Assembly (NCBI GenBank): GCA_009927565.1
Contig: RFMT01000153.1
Span: 1-8,792 of the forward strand
From: Acidimicrobiia bacterium
GTDB taxonomy: Bacteria > Actinomycetota > Acidimicrobiia > Acidimicrobiales > Ilumatobacteraceae
DNA: 8,792 bases
Direction: 5' to 3'
The translations under genes were made by a program, and so were the position numbers. Under the pieces are notes generated by a model, which saw nothing but the letters and a program-made list of their open reading frames with translations, searched no databases and was not told the DNA's origin. Shown here one piece after another: positions 1 through 5,794 of this stretch. The stretch's first letter is position 1, and each line of letters starts with the position of its first letter.

Positions 1-462
1 GGCGACGTTCGCGGCGGCGGTGGTTGGCGCGGAGGCGCTAGAAGTGGCGGTGGCGTTCGAGGCGGCGCTAGACGCGCCGGTGGGGGTGTTCTTCATTACG
101 TCGGCGTCGGCAAGAACCGTGTAAACCTCGAACTGGTGCTTGCCACCTTCAACCCAGAACTTGTCTTGCACCGCGTAACAGCAAGTCGTCTCACCCTCAA
201 CCCACACTGGCAAACCAGCCGCAGTAACGCGCTCGTGTTCGCTGCGAACAGCATCAACCGATTCAACTTCAACACCGAGGTGATTGATCGAGTCGGTGGC
301 ACCTGGGTTTTCAATCAACACGAGTTTCAGCGGCGGGGCGACGACCGCAAAATTGGCGTAACCCGGGCGAACTTTCGCCGGCCCGACACCGAAAAGTTTT
401 GTGTAGTGGACGATTGACTCTTCGAGATTTTCAACATTGAGAGCGAGTTGCAGTCTTGACAT
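1..462 (-). CDS. arsI: ArsI/CadI-family VOC metalloenzyme (partial, C-terminus off window)
   Basis: A minus-strand frame opens at ATG 462 and stays open for 154 codons to the window edge, so the stop is not seen. It begins MSRLQLALNV and carries the hallmarks of the ArsI/CadI family: GYANFAV (34-40), LVLIENPG (47-54), NHLGVEVES (60-68), TTCCYA (92-97) and FEVYTVLAD (111-119). In characterised ArsI proteins a Gln, a His and a Glu bind Fe(II) and a vicinal Cys pair binds trivalent organoarsenicals; the equivalents here are Q5, H61, E112 and C94-C95. ArsI cleaves the C-As bond with O2, while the relative CadI was named as a cadmium-induced protein, so the substrate is not certain. After about residue 122 comes a low-complexity Ala/Ser/Thr tail that continues off the window. 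It lies on the same strand downstream of phnZ, 201 bp away. There is no clear ribosome binding site; TAGTCT ends 7 nt before the ATG, consistent with a leaderless transcript. Confidence 0.9.
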   Translation of the reverse strand, partial: MSRLQLALNVENLEESIVHYTKLFGVGPAKVRPGYANFAVVAPPLKLVLIENPGATDSINHLGVEVESVDAVRSEHERVTAAGLPVWVEGETTCCYAVQDKFWVEGGKHQFEVYTVLADADVMKNTPTGASSAASNATATSSASAPTTAAANVA

Positions 463-467
463 GAATT

Positions 468-647
468 TTAGACTAGTTCAATCGTGACGTCGTCGAACTC
501 ATCGATGCGACGCAACAAAGCCCGCAAACTCAAATGTTTTGCGCCGTCACACTGAGCCGCAAGTGCCTGCTCGATCTACAACTTGACGACTGCCTCGCTC
601 TCGTCGAACAACTCGCGCACCCCACGATTCTTCGTCGCCGCAAACAC
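468..647 (-). pseudogene. Possible decayed or interrupted small reading frame between phnZ and arsI
   Basis: In one minus-strand frame, from a GTG at 647 to a TAA at 470-468, the translation looks protein-like but is broken by a single TAG at 578-576. The first part is 23 residues (including NRGVRELFDESEAVVKL). The second is 35 residues (including CDGAKHLSLRALLRRIDEF and ending VTIELV). I recognise no family. No Shine-Dalgarno sequence is visible and the frame has no ATG. It may be a relic of a gene once lying between phnZ and arsI, an intact small gene with a base error at the TAG, or chance. The segment 463-663 holds nothing else apart from a weak 4-bp GC hairpin near 650-661. Confidence 0.25.
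470..475 (-). promoter_or_regulatory. Candidate -10 element for leaderless arsI
   Basis: TAGTCT on the minus strand is followed by exactly 7 nt and then the arsI ATG, which would put transcription initiation at or next to the start codon. No good -35 was identified. Similar hexamers precede the MFS gene, phnY and the beta-propeller gene. Confidence 0.35.
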
Positions 648-663
648 AGCCGGGTTCGGCGAG

Positions 664-1230
664 TTAGTGGGTGATGCAGCGACGAATGTGTTCGCGAAAA
701 TCGGCGAAGGTCAGCCCGCTCGGCTCAAGGTCTTTGCCGAGTTCATCCCACCTGCGCAGTGCGACAGCGCGCTCGCGTGCAGGATGTCGGCTGAAGCGTT
801 CTACTTCGCTGTCGCTCATCTTGCCACCTTGAATTTCGAGGCTGCGCACCGAGGCTGGTGAAAGTGTGTCGAAATAAGTCGCTTCGGTGGTGCACAAAAA
901 TCGCTTCGCCTCGACGTGCAGCGCGATCGGCGCGGTGACCGCCGACGTAAAGTGCTGCGCAAGAAATGATGCCCCTGTCGACTCATGCGCGTCGTTCTTC
1001 GCCAAATTGACTTTTCCGGCTTGATTTTCGAGTTCGAGCAAATGACCGATGTCGTGCAACAGGGTTGCGACGATCAACTCGTCGTCGGCGTTGTCTCTAC
1101 GCGCGTGGTCGGCGCACTGCACGGCGTGTTCGATTTGGCTGATCTTCTCGTCATAGTTGTGCGTGCCCCATCGCGAATAGAGCGATTCGATTTTGTTGAT
1201 GAAGTCGTCGATTGTTGCTGTCTGGGTCAC
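664..1230 (-). CDS. phnZ: PhnZ-like HD-domain diiron oxygenase (phosphonate C-P bond cleavage)
   Basis: This 188-aa protein matches the length of the phosphonate-degrading HD-domain oxygenases (PhnZ/TmpB). These use a mixed-valent diiron centre and O2 to split an alpha-hydroxyphosphonate into phosphate and a carboxylate, for example glycine from 1-hydroxy-2-aminoethylphosphonate. Visible motifs are QIEHAVQ (32-38), LLHDIGHLL (57-65), AHE (81-83), LHVEAK (104-109) and RRWDEL (159-164). They supply H35, H59, D60, H82, H105 and D162, matching as I recall the PhnZ ligands H34, H58, D59, H80, H104 and D161. K109 and R159 match its phosphonate-contacting Lys and Arg. Y26 and E28 just upstream may be the iron-gating Tyr/Glu pair. 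The start is GTG at 1230, overlapping the phnY stop in GTGA, so translation is probably coupled; a GAGGAAAG stretch lies upstream. Family assignment is strong. Exact substrate (2-aminoethylphosphonate or its N-trimethyl form) cannot be read from sequence. Confidence 0.93.
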   Translation of the reverse strand: MTQTATIDDFINKIESLYSRWGTHNYDEKISQIEHAVQCADHARRDNADDELIVATLLHDIGHLLELENQAGKVNLAKNDAHESTGASFLAQHFTSAVTAPIALHVEAKRFLCTTEATYFDTLSPASVRSLEIQGGKMSDSEVERFSRHPARERAVALRRWDELGKDLEPSGLTFADFREHIRRCITH

Positions 1231-2015
1231 TTTGTTACCGGCTTTCCTCGAAAGTCATCGATTAGTGAAATTTGCACACGACCATTATTTTCGGCACCGT
1301 CTTGTTGATGTTGCGCAAACTCGCTGCGCTTTTTGGCGTAGTACTGTTCGCGCAAATCGCCTTCGCTCGCGGCGTTATATGTCGGATACATCGCTCGACG
1401 GTTGCGCGTCGATTTGTTGTCACCGCTGCGATGAGGTGTTCGCGAGTGAAACCATAAAGTTTGACCCGCACGCAACGGCACCGGTTGCCAGTCGAGTGTG
1501 GCAACAACCGAGTCGGGAATGCAGCCACGCGAGTCAGTTGGTATTAGTTCGTGGTGATGTTGTGAAACAACTTCGAGACAACCATTTTCTTGGTTGGCGT
1601 CATCAACGGCGACCATGCATGAAATGTGTTGATCAAGAAACGGATACGCCGGAGCATCTTGATGGGCGTCCCAACCAGCACCACCAGCCAATTTATAATT
1701 TATTTTCTCTTTGTAGAGCACGGCCGGTTCGCCGAGCAGTTTGCCGGCGACATCGAGCATCGGCCCAGCGCAGAGTAATGCCCGCAACGATTGATGAAAC
1801 GGGGTGAAATATTCAGTGCGACATTTTTGTGCGCCGTGCTCGGTCGCCTCATAGTGGTTGAGCCATTGACCAGAATCGTCCCACGATTGCACATCATCGA
1901 CCCATGACTTGATCGATGCGGCGAAGCCCTCGTCAAAAAGGTCGGTAATCAGCCATCCGTTGTGTTTGTAAAAAGCAATTTGATCGTCAAAGTTGGCGGC
2001 TGCAGTGACGTTCAT
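1227..2015 (-). CDS. phnY: PhnY-like Fe(II)/2-oxoglutarate phosphonate alpha-hydroxylase
   Basis: This is a 262-aa PhyH-type dioxygenase. The HxD..H iron triad is visible as H118 and D120 in AHQDAPAY (117-124) and H195 in SRTPHRSGDN (191-200); Arg206/207 in RNRRAMYPTYN is the probable 2-oxoglutarate anchor. The YKEKINYK stretch (101-108) together with HQDAPAY is typical of the PhnY/TmpA group, which hydroxylates the alpha carbon of 2-aminoethylphosphonate or trimethylaminoethylphosphonate to make the PhnZ/TmpB substrate. Immediate overlap with phnZ (GTGA, 1227-1230) is the strongest context for this role rather than generic phytanoyl-CoA hydroxylase activity. The start is ATG 2015; no Shine-Dalgarno sequence is evident and a TAATCT lies 12 nt upstream, so the leader is very short or absent. 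It is divergent from the transporter operon across a shared 129-bp region, suggesting co-regulation. PhnY versus TmpA specificity is unresolved. Confidence 0.92.
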   Translation of the reverse strand: MNVTAAANFDDQIAFYKHNGWLITDLFDEGFAASIKSWVDDVQSWDDSGQWLNHYEATEHGAQKCRTEYFTPFHQSLRALLCAGPMLDVAGKLLGEPAVLYKEKINYKLAGGAGWDAHQDAPAYPFLDQHISCMVAVDDANQENGCLEVVSQHHHELIPTDSRGCIPDSVVATLDWQPVPLRAGQTLWFHSRTPHRSGDNKSTRNRRAMYPTYNAASEGDLREQYYAKKRSEFAQHQQDGAENNGRVQISLIDDFRGKPVTK

Positions 2016-2027
2016 AAAGCTGATTCT

Positions 2028-2054
2028 AGATTAGGTAAAAGAAATCGGTGTCAA
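2028..2054 (-). promoter_or_regulatory. Candidate phnYZ promoter
   Basis: On the minus strand, TTGACA (2054-2049) is a consensus -35 and TAATCT (2033-2028) a good -10, with a 15-nt spacer (16 if TTTGAC is used). Initiation would fall near 2021, leaving about 6 nt of leader before the phnY ATG. The -35 lies inside one of the GTGTYAAA direct repeats described separately, so a bound regulator could act here. The spacer is slightly short and the call is by eye. Confidence 0.45.
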
Positions 2055-2127
2055 ATCACGCTGTGGCGAATGTTCGTAAAGTGTTAAACATCGCGTAACC
2101 GAACAAACACCCAAGTGTTACTTGCGT
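2048..2127. promoter_or_regulatory. Candidate operator array in the divergent intergenic region
   Basis: Three direct repeats of the form GTGTYA occur at 2048-2061 (GTGTCAAATCACGC), 2081-2094 (GTGTTAAACATCGC; 10 of 14 identical to the first) and 2115-2127 (GTGTTACTTGCGT). Their starts are 33 and 34 bp apart, about three helical turns, so all would lie on one face of the DNA. The last repeat sits in a perfect inverted repeat with arms CAAGT/ACTTG (2112-2124). Looser 7-mers with 11-bp phase (GTTCGTA 2072, GTTAAAC 2083, CGTAACC 2094) resemble the geometry, though not the exact sequence, of actinobacterial PHO boxes. A phosphate-responsive regulator is a natural guess but unproven. Confidence 0.35.
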
Positions 2128-2132
2128 AGTTT
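2127..2132 (+). promoter_or_regulatory. Candidate -10 for the beta-propeller/phnDCE operon
   Basis: TAGTTT lies 12 nt before the ATG at 2145. No recognisable -35 is found about 17 nt upstream (CAAACA), which would fit an activator-dependent promoter using the repeats at 2048-2127. No Shine-Dalgarno sequence precedes the ATG. Confidence 0.3.
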
Positions 2133-2144
2133 ATTTTTAACGCC

Positions 2145-3854
2145 ATGTCAAAACCCAAATATTTACTTACTGTCCCGTTGATCGTGTTGCCGCTTTTAGC
2201 AAGCATTTCGGCTTCACCAATTTCTGCCAAGTCGCAAAAGTCAGCCGTCGTCGCTGCTGACCCAGGCAGTGCACAGTTGAAATTTGTTGCGCGCTTTGAC
2301 GGTGGCACAGGCCTCGGTGGTGCAGAAATTTCGGCGATGGATGCAAAGAGCAAGCGTCTGTTCATCACCAACGGTGCGAAGAACAGTATAGACATCGTCG
2401 ACATCAGCAACATCAAAAAACCGAAGTTGATCAAGAGTGTGAGTTTGGCAAACAAGGGCGTCACCGGCATTCAAAGTGTTGCCGCGATGAATGGTCTCGT
2501 TGTTGTAGCAACTTCGGTCGGAGAAAAAACTGCAGCCGGTCGAGTGTTCATGATGGATGTCGACGGCAAGTTGCTTGCTTCGGCTCCAAAAGGTGTCGAA
2601 GTCGGCGCGCTTCCCGATTCGATTCACTTCAGCCCGAACGGCCGATATGTATTGACGGCCAACGAAGGCGAACCGAAGAATTATTGCCTGACTGGTGGTG
2701 TGCTCACTGAATCGAGCGATCCGCTTGGTTCGGTTTCGATCATTGACACTAAGGCAGCCAAGATCGTCGCCAAGACGCTCGATTTTTCAGGTTATAAAGA
2801 TCGCCTGAACGGCATCATTTATGCGGGTGGTCGCGTCTACGGACCAGGCGCATCAGTTGCCCAAGACCTTGAGCCCGAATACATCGCGATTTCAAAAGAC
2901 AGCAAGATGGCGTGGGTAACGCTGCAAGAGAACAACTCAATAGCGACAGTCGATCTCGAATCGGGTGCGATCATCGGAATTACTGGTTTAGGTTTCAAGA
3001 ACTACAACACCGAAGGCACAGGCATCGACCCAAGTGATCGAGACAGCGAGCGGCGTGTTCGCGCGGTTCCTGCATATGGCATGTATCAGCCAGATGCGGT
3101 CGCAGTTGCTCGACTCGGAGGAAATGATTATTTGTTCACTGCCAACGAAGGTGACGCACGTGAGTGGCCGTGCCTGATGGGTGGCACCGACTCTACGGTC
3201 GCTGAAGCCGAAGATGTGCGCTATGGCTCGAACGGCACAAACACGTCGTTGAAGACGAACGCGACCCTTGGCCGTCTAGCGGTAACGCCGTTCACGCCTG
3301 CAACTGTGCTCGGTACAAACGTCACCACAAAGACGACCTTTGCGGATGCATATTCGTTTGGCGCACGTTCGTTCTCGGTCTGGAAGGCCCCGATATTTGA
3401 AGGAGTGTTCCCTGCAGAACTTGTTTACGACTCGGGCAACTTGATCGAGAAAAAAGTTTTGGAAGTCAACCCGGCGTTTTTCAATGCCGACTGGTCGACT
3501 AGTACAGGTGTGGCGAACGCGGCAGACACGCGAAGCGACAACAAAGGTCCAGAACCCGAAGGCATCGCCTACGGCAAGGCCTTCAACAAGAACTGGCTCG
3601 TCGTTGGCCTCGAGCGCGACGGCGGCATCATGTTGTTTGAAGTCAGCGATCCCGCAGCACCGGTGTTCGTGCAATACATCACGACAACCGATTGGCAAGG
3701 CAGCATGCTTTCAACTCCCAAGACTTCAGGTGACGTCTCACCAGAAGGCATTTTGTTCATCGAAGCAAAAGACAGCCCGTCAAAAAAACCATTGGTAATC
3801 GTCAGTTACGAACTCTCGGGCACTGTGGCAATCTTCGAACTCAGCAGCAAGTAA
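2145..3854 (+). CDS. Secreted choice-of-anchor I family beta-propeller protein
   Basis: This 569-aa protein begins with a signal peptide: basic SKPK, a hydrophobic core at about 7-22, and likely cleavage after an ASA/ISA motif near 24-28. The mature part matches the choice-of-anchor I family, whose members are often annotated as alkaline-phosphatase-like or phytase/esterase-like propellers. Motifs seen in order are SIDIVDIS (81-88), LPDSIHFSPNGRYVLTANEGEP (156-177), LEPEYIAIS (242-250), WVTLQENNS (257-265), DPSDRD (295-300), YQPDAVAV (314-321), FTANEGDARE (331-340), DTRSDNKGPEPEG (461-473) and DVSPEG (530-535). The repeated ANEG-D/E and PD/PEG acidic loops look like propeller blades with possible metal sites. 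No C-terminal anchor is visible, so it is probably periplasmic or exported. It is first in the operon, 31 bp before phnD. A role in freeing phosphorus from extracellular esters, or in delivering substrate to PhnD, is inference; no catalytic residue can be assigned. The start lacks a Shine-Dalgarno sequence. Confidence 0.88.
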   Translation: MSKPKYLLTVPLIVLPLLASISASPISAKSQKSAVVAADPGSAQLKFVARFDGGTGLGGAEISAMDAKSKRLFITNGAKNSIDIVDISNIKKPKLIKSVSLANKGVTGIQSVAAMNGLVVVATSVGEKTAAGRVFMMDVDGKLLASAPKGVEVGALPDSIHFSPNGRYVLTANEGEPKNYCLTGGVLTESSDPLGSVSIIDTKAAKIVAKTLDFSGYKDRLNGIIYAGGRVYGPGASVAQDLEPEYIAISKDSKMAWVTLQENNSIATVDLESGAIIGITGLGFKNYNTEGTGIDPSDRDSERRVRAVPAYGMYQPDAVAVARLGGNDYLFTANEGDAREWPCLMGGTDSTVAEAEDVRYGSNGTNTSLKTNATLGRLAVTPFTPATVLGTNVTTKTTFADAYSFGARSFSVWKAPIFEGVFPAELVYDSGNLIEKKVLEVNPAFFNADWSTSTGVANAADTRSDNKGPEPEGIAYGKAFNKNWLVVGLERDGGIMLFEVSDPAAPVFVQYITTTDWQGSMLSTPKTSGDVSPEGILFIEAKDSPSKKPLVIVSYELSGTVAIFELSSK

Positions 3855-3870
3855 TCGTCAAAAAACAACA

Positions 3871-3875
3871 AGGAG
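3871..3875 (+). promoter_or_regulatory. Shine-Dalgarno sequence of phnD
   Basis: AGGAG within AAGGAGAA lies 10 nt before the phnD ATG (3886). It is the clearest ribosome binding site in the window and fits an internal operon gene, in contrast to the SD-less first genes. Confidence 0.75.
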
Positions 3876-3885
3876 AAAATTCAAG

Positions 3886-4923
3886 ATGAAAAAGTTTCAT
3901 AAACTGGCCGTTGCGATTTTCGCGGTCGTCTCGATCTCGGCAATTACCGGTGGTGCAGCCCTGGCCCTCAAGGCAGGCGACGCGTGCACCAAAGCTCAAC
4001 TAAAAAAGACGAGCGGCAATTTGACCTGCACCTACGATTCGAAGACCAAGAAATACAAATGGGCGAGCGCCACAAAAATCGACAAGAAAGGTTGGCCGGA
4101 AGAACTTGTTCTCGGTGTGGTGCCGTCTGAGAACGCCGCATCGCAACTCGTTCGAATGAAAAACTTCATCACAGTGTTGAGCCAAGACACCGGTCTTCCG
4201 GTCAAGTTTTATTCTGTCACCGACTATGCGGGCATCATCGAGGCCCAAGTTGCCCGCCGCATCGACGTGGCTTGGTATGGACCTTTCTCGTACGTTTTGG
4301 CCAAGGCCCGCGGTGCCAAAATCGAGCCGTTCGCTGCACCAATTCCCTCGGCTACGGGCAAGCCTGGCTATTACTCATACGGCATCACGAAGAGTACGAA
4401 CTCAAACGTCACCAAGCTCGGCGATTTCAAGGACAAGAACGTATGTTTCGTTGATGCAGCGTCAACATCGGGCTACCTGTATCCGCTCGCTGGCTTGCTG
4501 TCACTTGGCATTCAAACTAGCGATTACAAGTCGGTATTCGCAGGTGGTCACGACAAGTCGGTGCTTGCTGTCAAGTCTGGTCAGTGTGATGTCGGTTTTG
4601 CATACGACGACATGGTCGATGTCAACCTCGTTGAAAAAGGTCTAATTCAAAAAGGCGAGATCAAAGTTGTGTGGAAGAGCAATGTAATTGCCGGCTCGCC
4701 GATGGCGGTTCGCGTCGATCTTCCAAAGTCGCTACAAGACGTAATCAAAAAATCAATTCTTGAGATGAACGTCCCCAGTTTTGTCTCGAAAGGTTTATGC
4801 GCAACCGAGAAGGGCTGCTACATCCTCGAAGATAGCTCGTGGGGTTTTGTAAAAGTTGACGACGCCTACTACGACGGCATTCGCCAAGTCTGTGAGTCGA
4901 CTCGTTCGAGCAAGTGCAAGTAA
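3886..4923 (+). CDS. phnD: PhnD phosphonate/phosphite/phosphate ABC transporter substrate-binding protein
   Basis: This 345-aa exported binding protein belongs to the PhnD family. It has a Sec signal peptide (MKKFHK, hydrophobic 7-28), with no obvious lipobox. A short mini-domain follows (about 29-60) with two cysteines, C34 and C48, ending in YKWA. The binding fold then starts with LVLGVVPSENA (75-85). Family motifs are TDYAGIIEAQ (112-121), DVAWYGPFSYVLA (127-139), VDAASTSGYLYPLAG (189-203), in which S193-T194-S195 is the anion-binding loop known from E. coli PhnD, GGHDKSVLAV (220-229, H222) and DVGFAYDD (235-242). It should deliver a phosphonate to PhnCE; in some bacteria PhnD homologues instead bind phosphite or phosphate, so specificity is open. 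phnYZ across the shared promoter favours an organophosphonate. The start is well supported by AGGAG 10 nt upstream. Its stop overlaps phnC by 10 nt. Extra Cys residues occur late (C305, C311, C336, C344) and could form disulfides. Confidence 0.95.
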   Translation: MKKFHKLAVAIFAVVSISAITGGAALALKAGDACTKAQLKKTSGNLTCTYDSKTKKYKWASATKIDKKGWPEELVLGVVPSENAASQLVRMKNFITVLSQDTGLPVKFYSVTDYAGIIEAQVARRIDVAWYGPFSYVLAKARGAKIEPFAAPIPSATGKPGYYSYGITKSTNSNVTKLGDFKDKNVCFVDAASTSGYLYPLAGLLSLGIQTSDYKSVFAGGHDKSVLAVKSGQCDVGFAYDDMVDVNLVEKGLIQKGEIKVVWKSNVIAGSPMAVRVDLPKSLQDVIKKSILEMNVPSFVSKGLCATEKGCYILEDSSWGFVKVDDAYYDGIRQVCESTRSSKCK

Positions 4924-5786
4924 GCCTGCCAACGCGCAACGCTGTCGCCAACGGGGCTGATCCCCTCATCAGCCTCGTTGGTGTCTCCAAACGATTTCCG
5001 AACGGTACGCTCGCACTAGACAACGTCGATCTCAATATTCCGCGAGGGCAATTGCTTTCGTTAATCGGTCTTTCGGGTTCTGGCAAGTCGACATTGATGC
5101 GTCATCTCAACGGATTGCATCGCCCCACCGCGGGAAAAGTCACCGTCATGGGTGTCGAGGTTTCTTCGGCGTCAAACCGTCAACTGCGCGGCGTGCGGCG
5201 CAACATTGGTTTTGTTTTTCAACAATTCGGTTTGGTCGGTCGCGCCACGTGTCTCGAAAATGTTTTGACCGGTGCACTTGGCAGGCTGAGCGGCCCACGC
5301 TATGGCGTTTGGTCGTATCCAAAAAAGTTGCGCTCTGAAGCGTTCGATCATCTCGAGCGTGTCGGTCTTGTCAACCAGGCATATCAACGCGCCGACACTC
5401 TTTCGGGCGGTCAGATGCAACGCGTGGCGATTGCCCGAAGTCTGATGCAACAACCACAAATCATGTTGGCCGACGAACCTGTGGCGTCACTTGACCCCGA
5501 ATCGAGCGCTCAAGTTCTCGATTTGTTGCTCAGGGTCGCCGTCGAAGAACAAATGACAGTGATCGTCACTTTGCATCAGGTCGAATTGGCTCTCGGCTGG
5601 GCGACTCGCATTGTCGGTTTGCGCGATGGGCGAGTGGTGCTTGATCGCGACGCCACGACTCTCAAACAAGAAGACGCGATGGAGGTCTACCAGCGCGTCG
5701 ACAAGAATCTCGCGCAGCCATCGAATATCGCGCAGCCATCGAATATCGCCACCGAGCCGGCACCTCTCGCGCTTCGAGAAAAATAA
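4914..5786 (+). CDS. phnC: PhnC phosphonate ABC transporter ATP-binding protein
   Basis: This 290-aa ATPase has all ABC motifs intact: Walker A GLSGSGKST (52-60), Q-loop VFQQFGLV (Q103), signature LSGGQMQR (163-170), Walker B IMLADEP (183-189), D-loop SLD (192-194) and H-loop H221 in VTLHQVELA. The pattern GLVGRATCLENVLTGALGR is typical of PhnC. It would power import through PhnE on the cytoplasmic face. The start is GTG 4914 inside the last codons of phnD (10-nt overlap), implying translational coupling; no in-frame ATG lies before the conserved SLVGVSKRF. The last 25 or so residues form a nonconserved tail containing AQPSNI twice in tandem, encoded by a perfect 18-bp duplication. Confidence 0.96.
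   Translation: MQVSLPTRNAVANGADPLISLVGVSKRFPNGTLALDNVDLNIPRGQLLSLIGLSGSGKSTLMRHLNGLHRPTAGKVTVMGVEVSSASNRQLRGVRRNIGFVFQQFGLVGRATCLENVLTGALGRLSGPRYGVWSYPKKLRSEAFDHLERVGLVNQAYQRADTLSGGQMQRVAIARSLMQQPQIMLADEPVASLDPESSAQVLDLLLRVAVEEQMTVIVTLHQVELALGWATRIVGLRDGRVVLDRDATTLKQEDAMEVYQRVDKNLAQPSNIAQPSNIATEPAPLALREK
5711..5746 (+). repeat. Perfect 18-bp tandem duplication in the 3' end of phnC
   Basis: The 18-mer CGCGCAGCCATCGAATAT occurs twice back to back at 5711-5728 and 5729-5746, then three more matching bases follow. It is in frame and adds a second AQPSNI hexapeptide in the nonconserved C-terminal tail of PhnC, so it should be neutral for the ATPase core. This looks like recent slippage. Confidence 0.97.
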
Positions 5787-5794
5787 GTCGCATC

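Noticed and set aside
136..417. 93-aa plus-strand frame over the arsI gene
   Set aside because: The opposite strand encodes the strongly conserved ArsI/CadI protein, so this is a shadow.
649..661. GCCG/CGGC hairpin just after phnZ as a terminator
   Set aside because: The stem is only 4 bp with no following T-run (TGTGTTTGCGG on the minus strand), too weak to call.
583..861. 92-aa plus-strand frame spanning the end of phnZ
   Set aside because: It is antisense to the phnZ C-terminus; its apparent protein-like composition mirrors the real minus-strand coding.
1193..1807. 204-aa plus-strand reading frame
   Set aside because: It lies opposite phnY, has Arg/Cys/His-rich composition with no recognisable motif, and is a shadow of the conserved dioxygenase frame.
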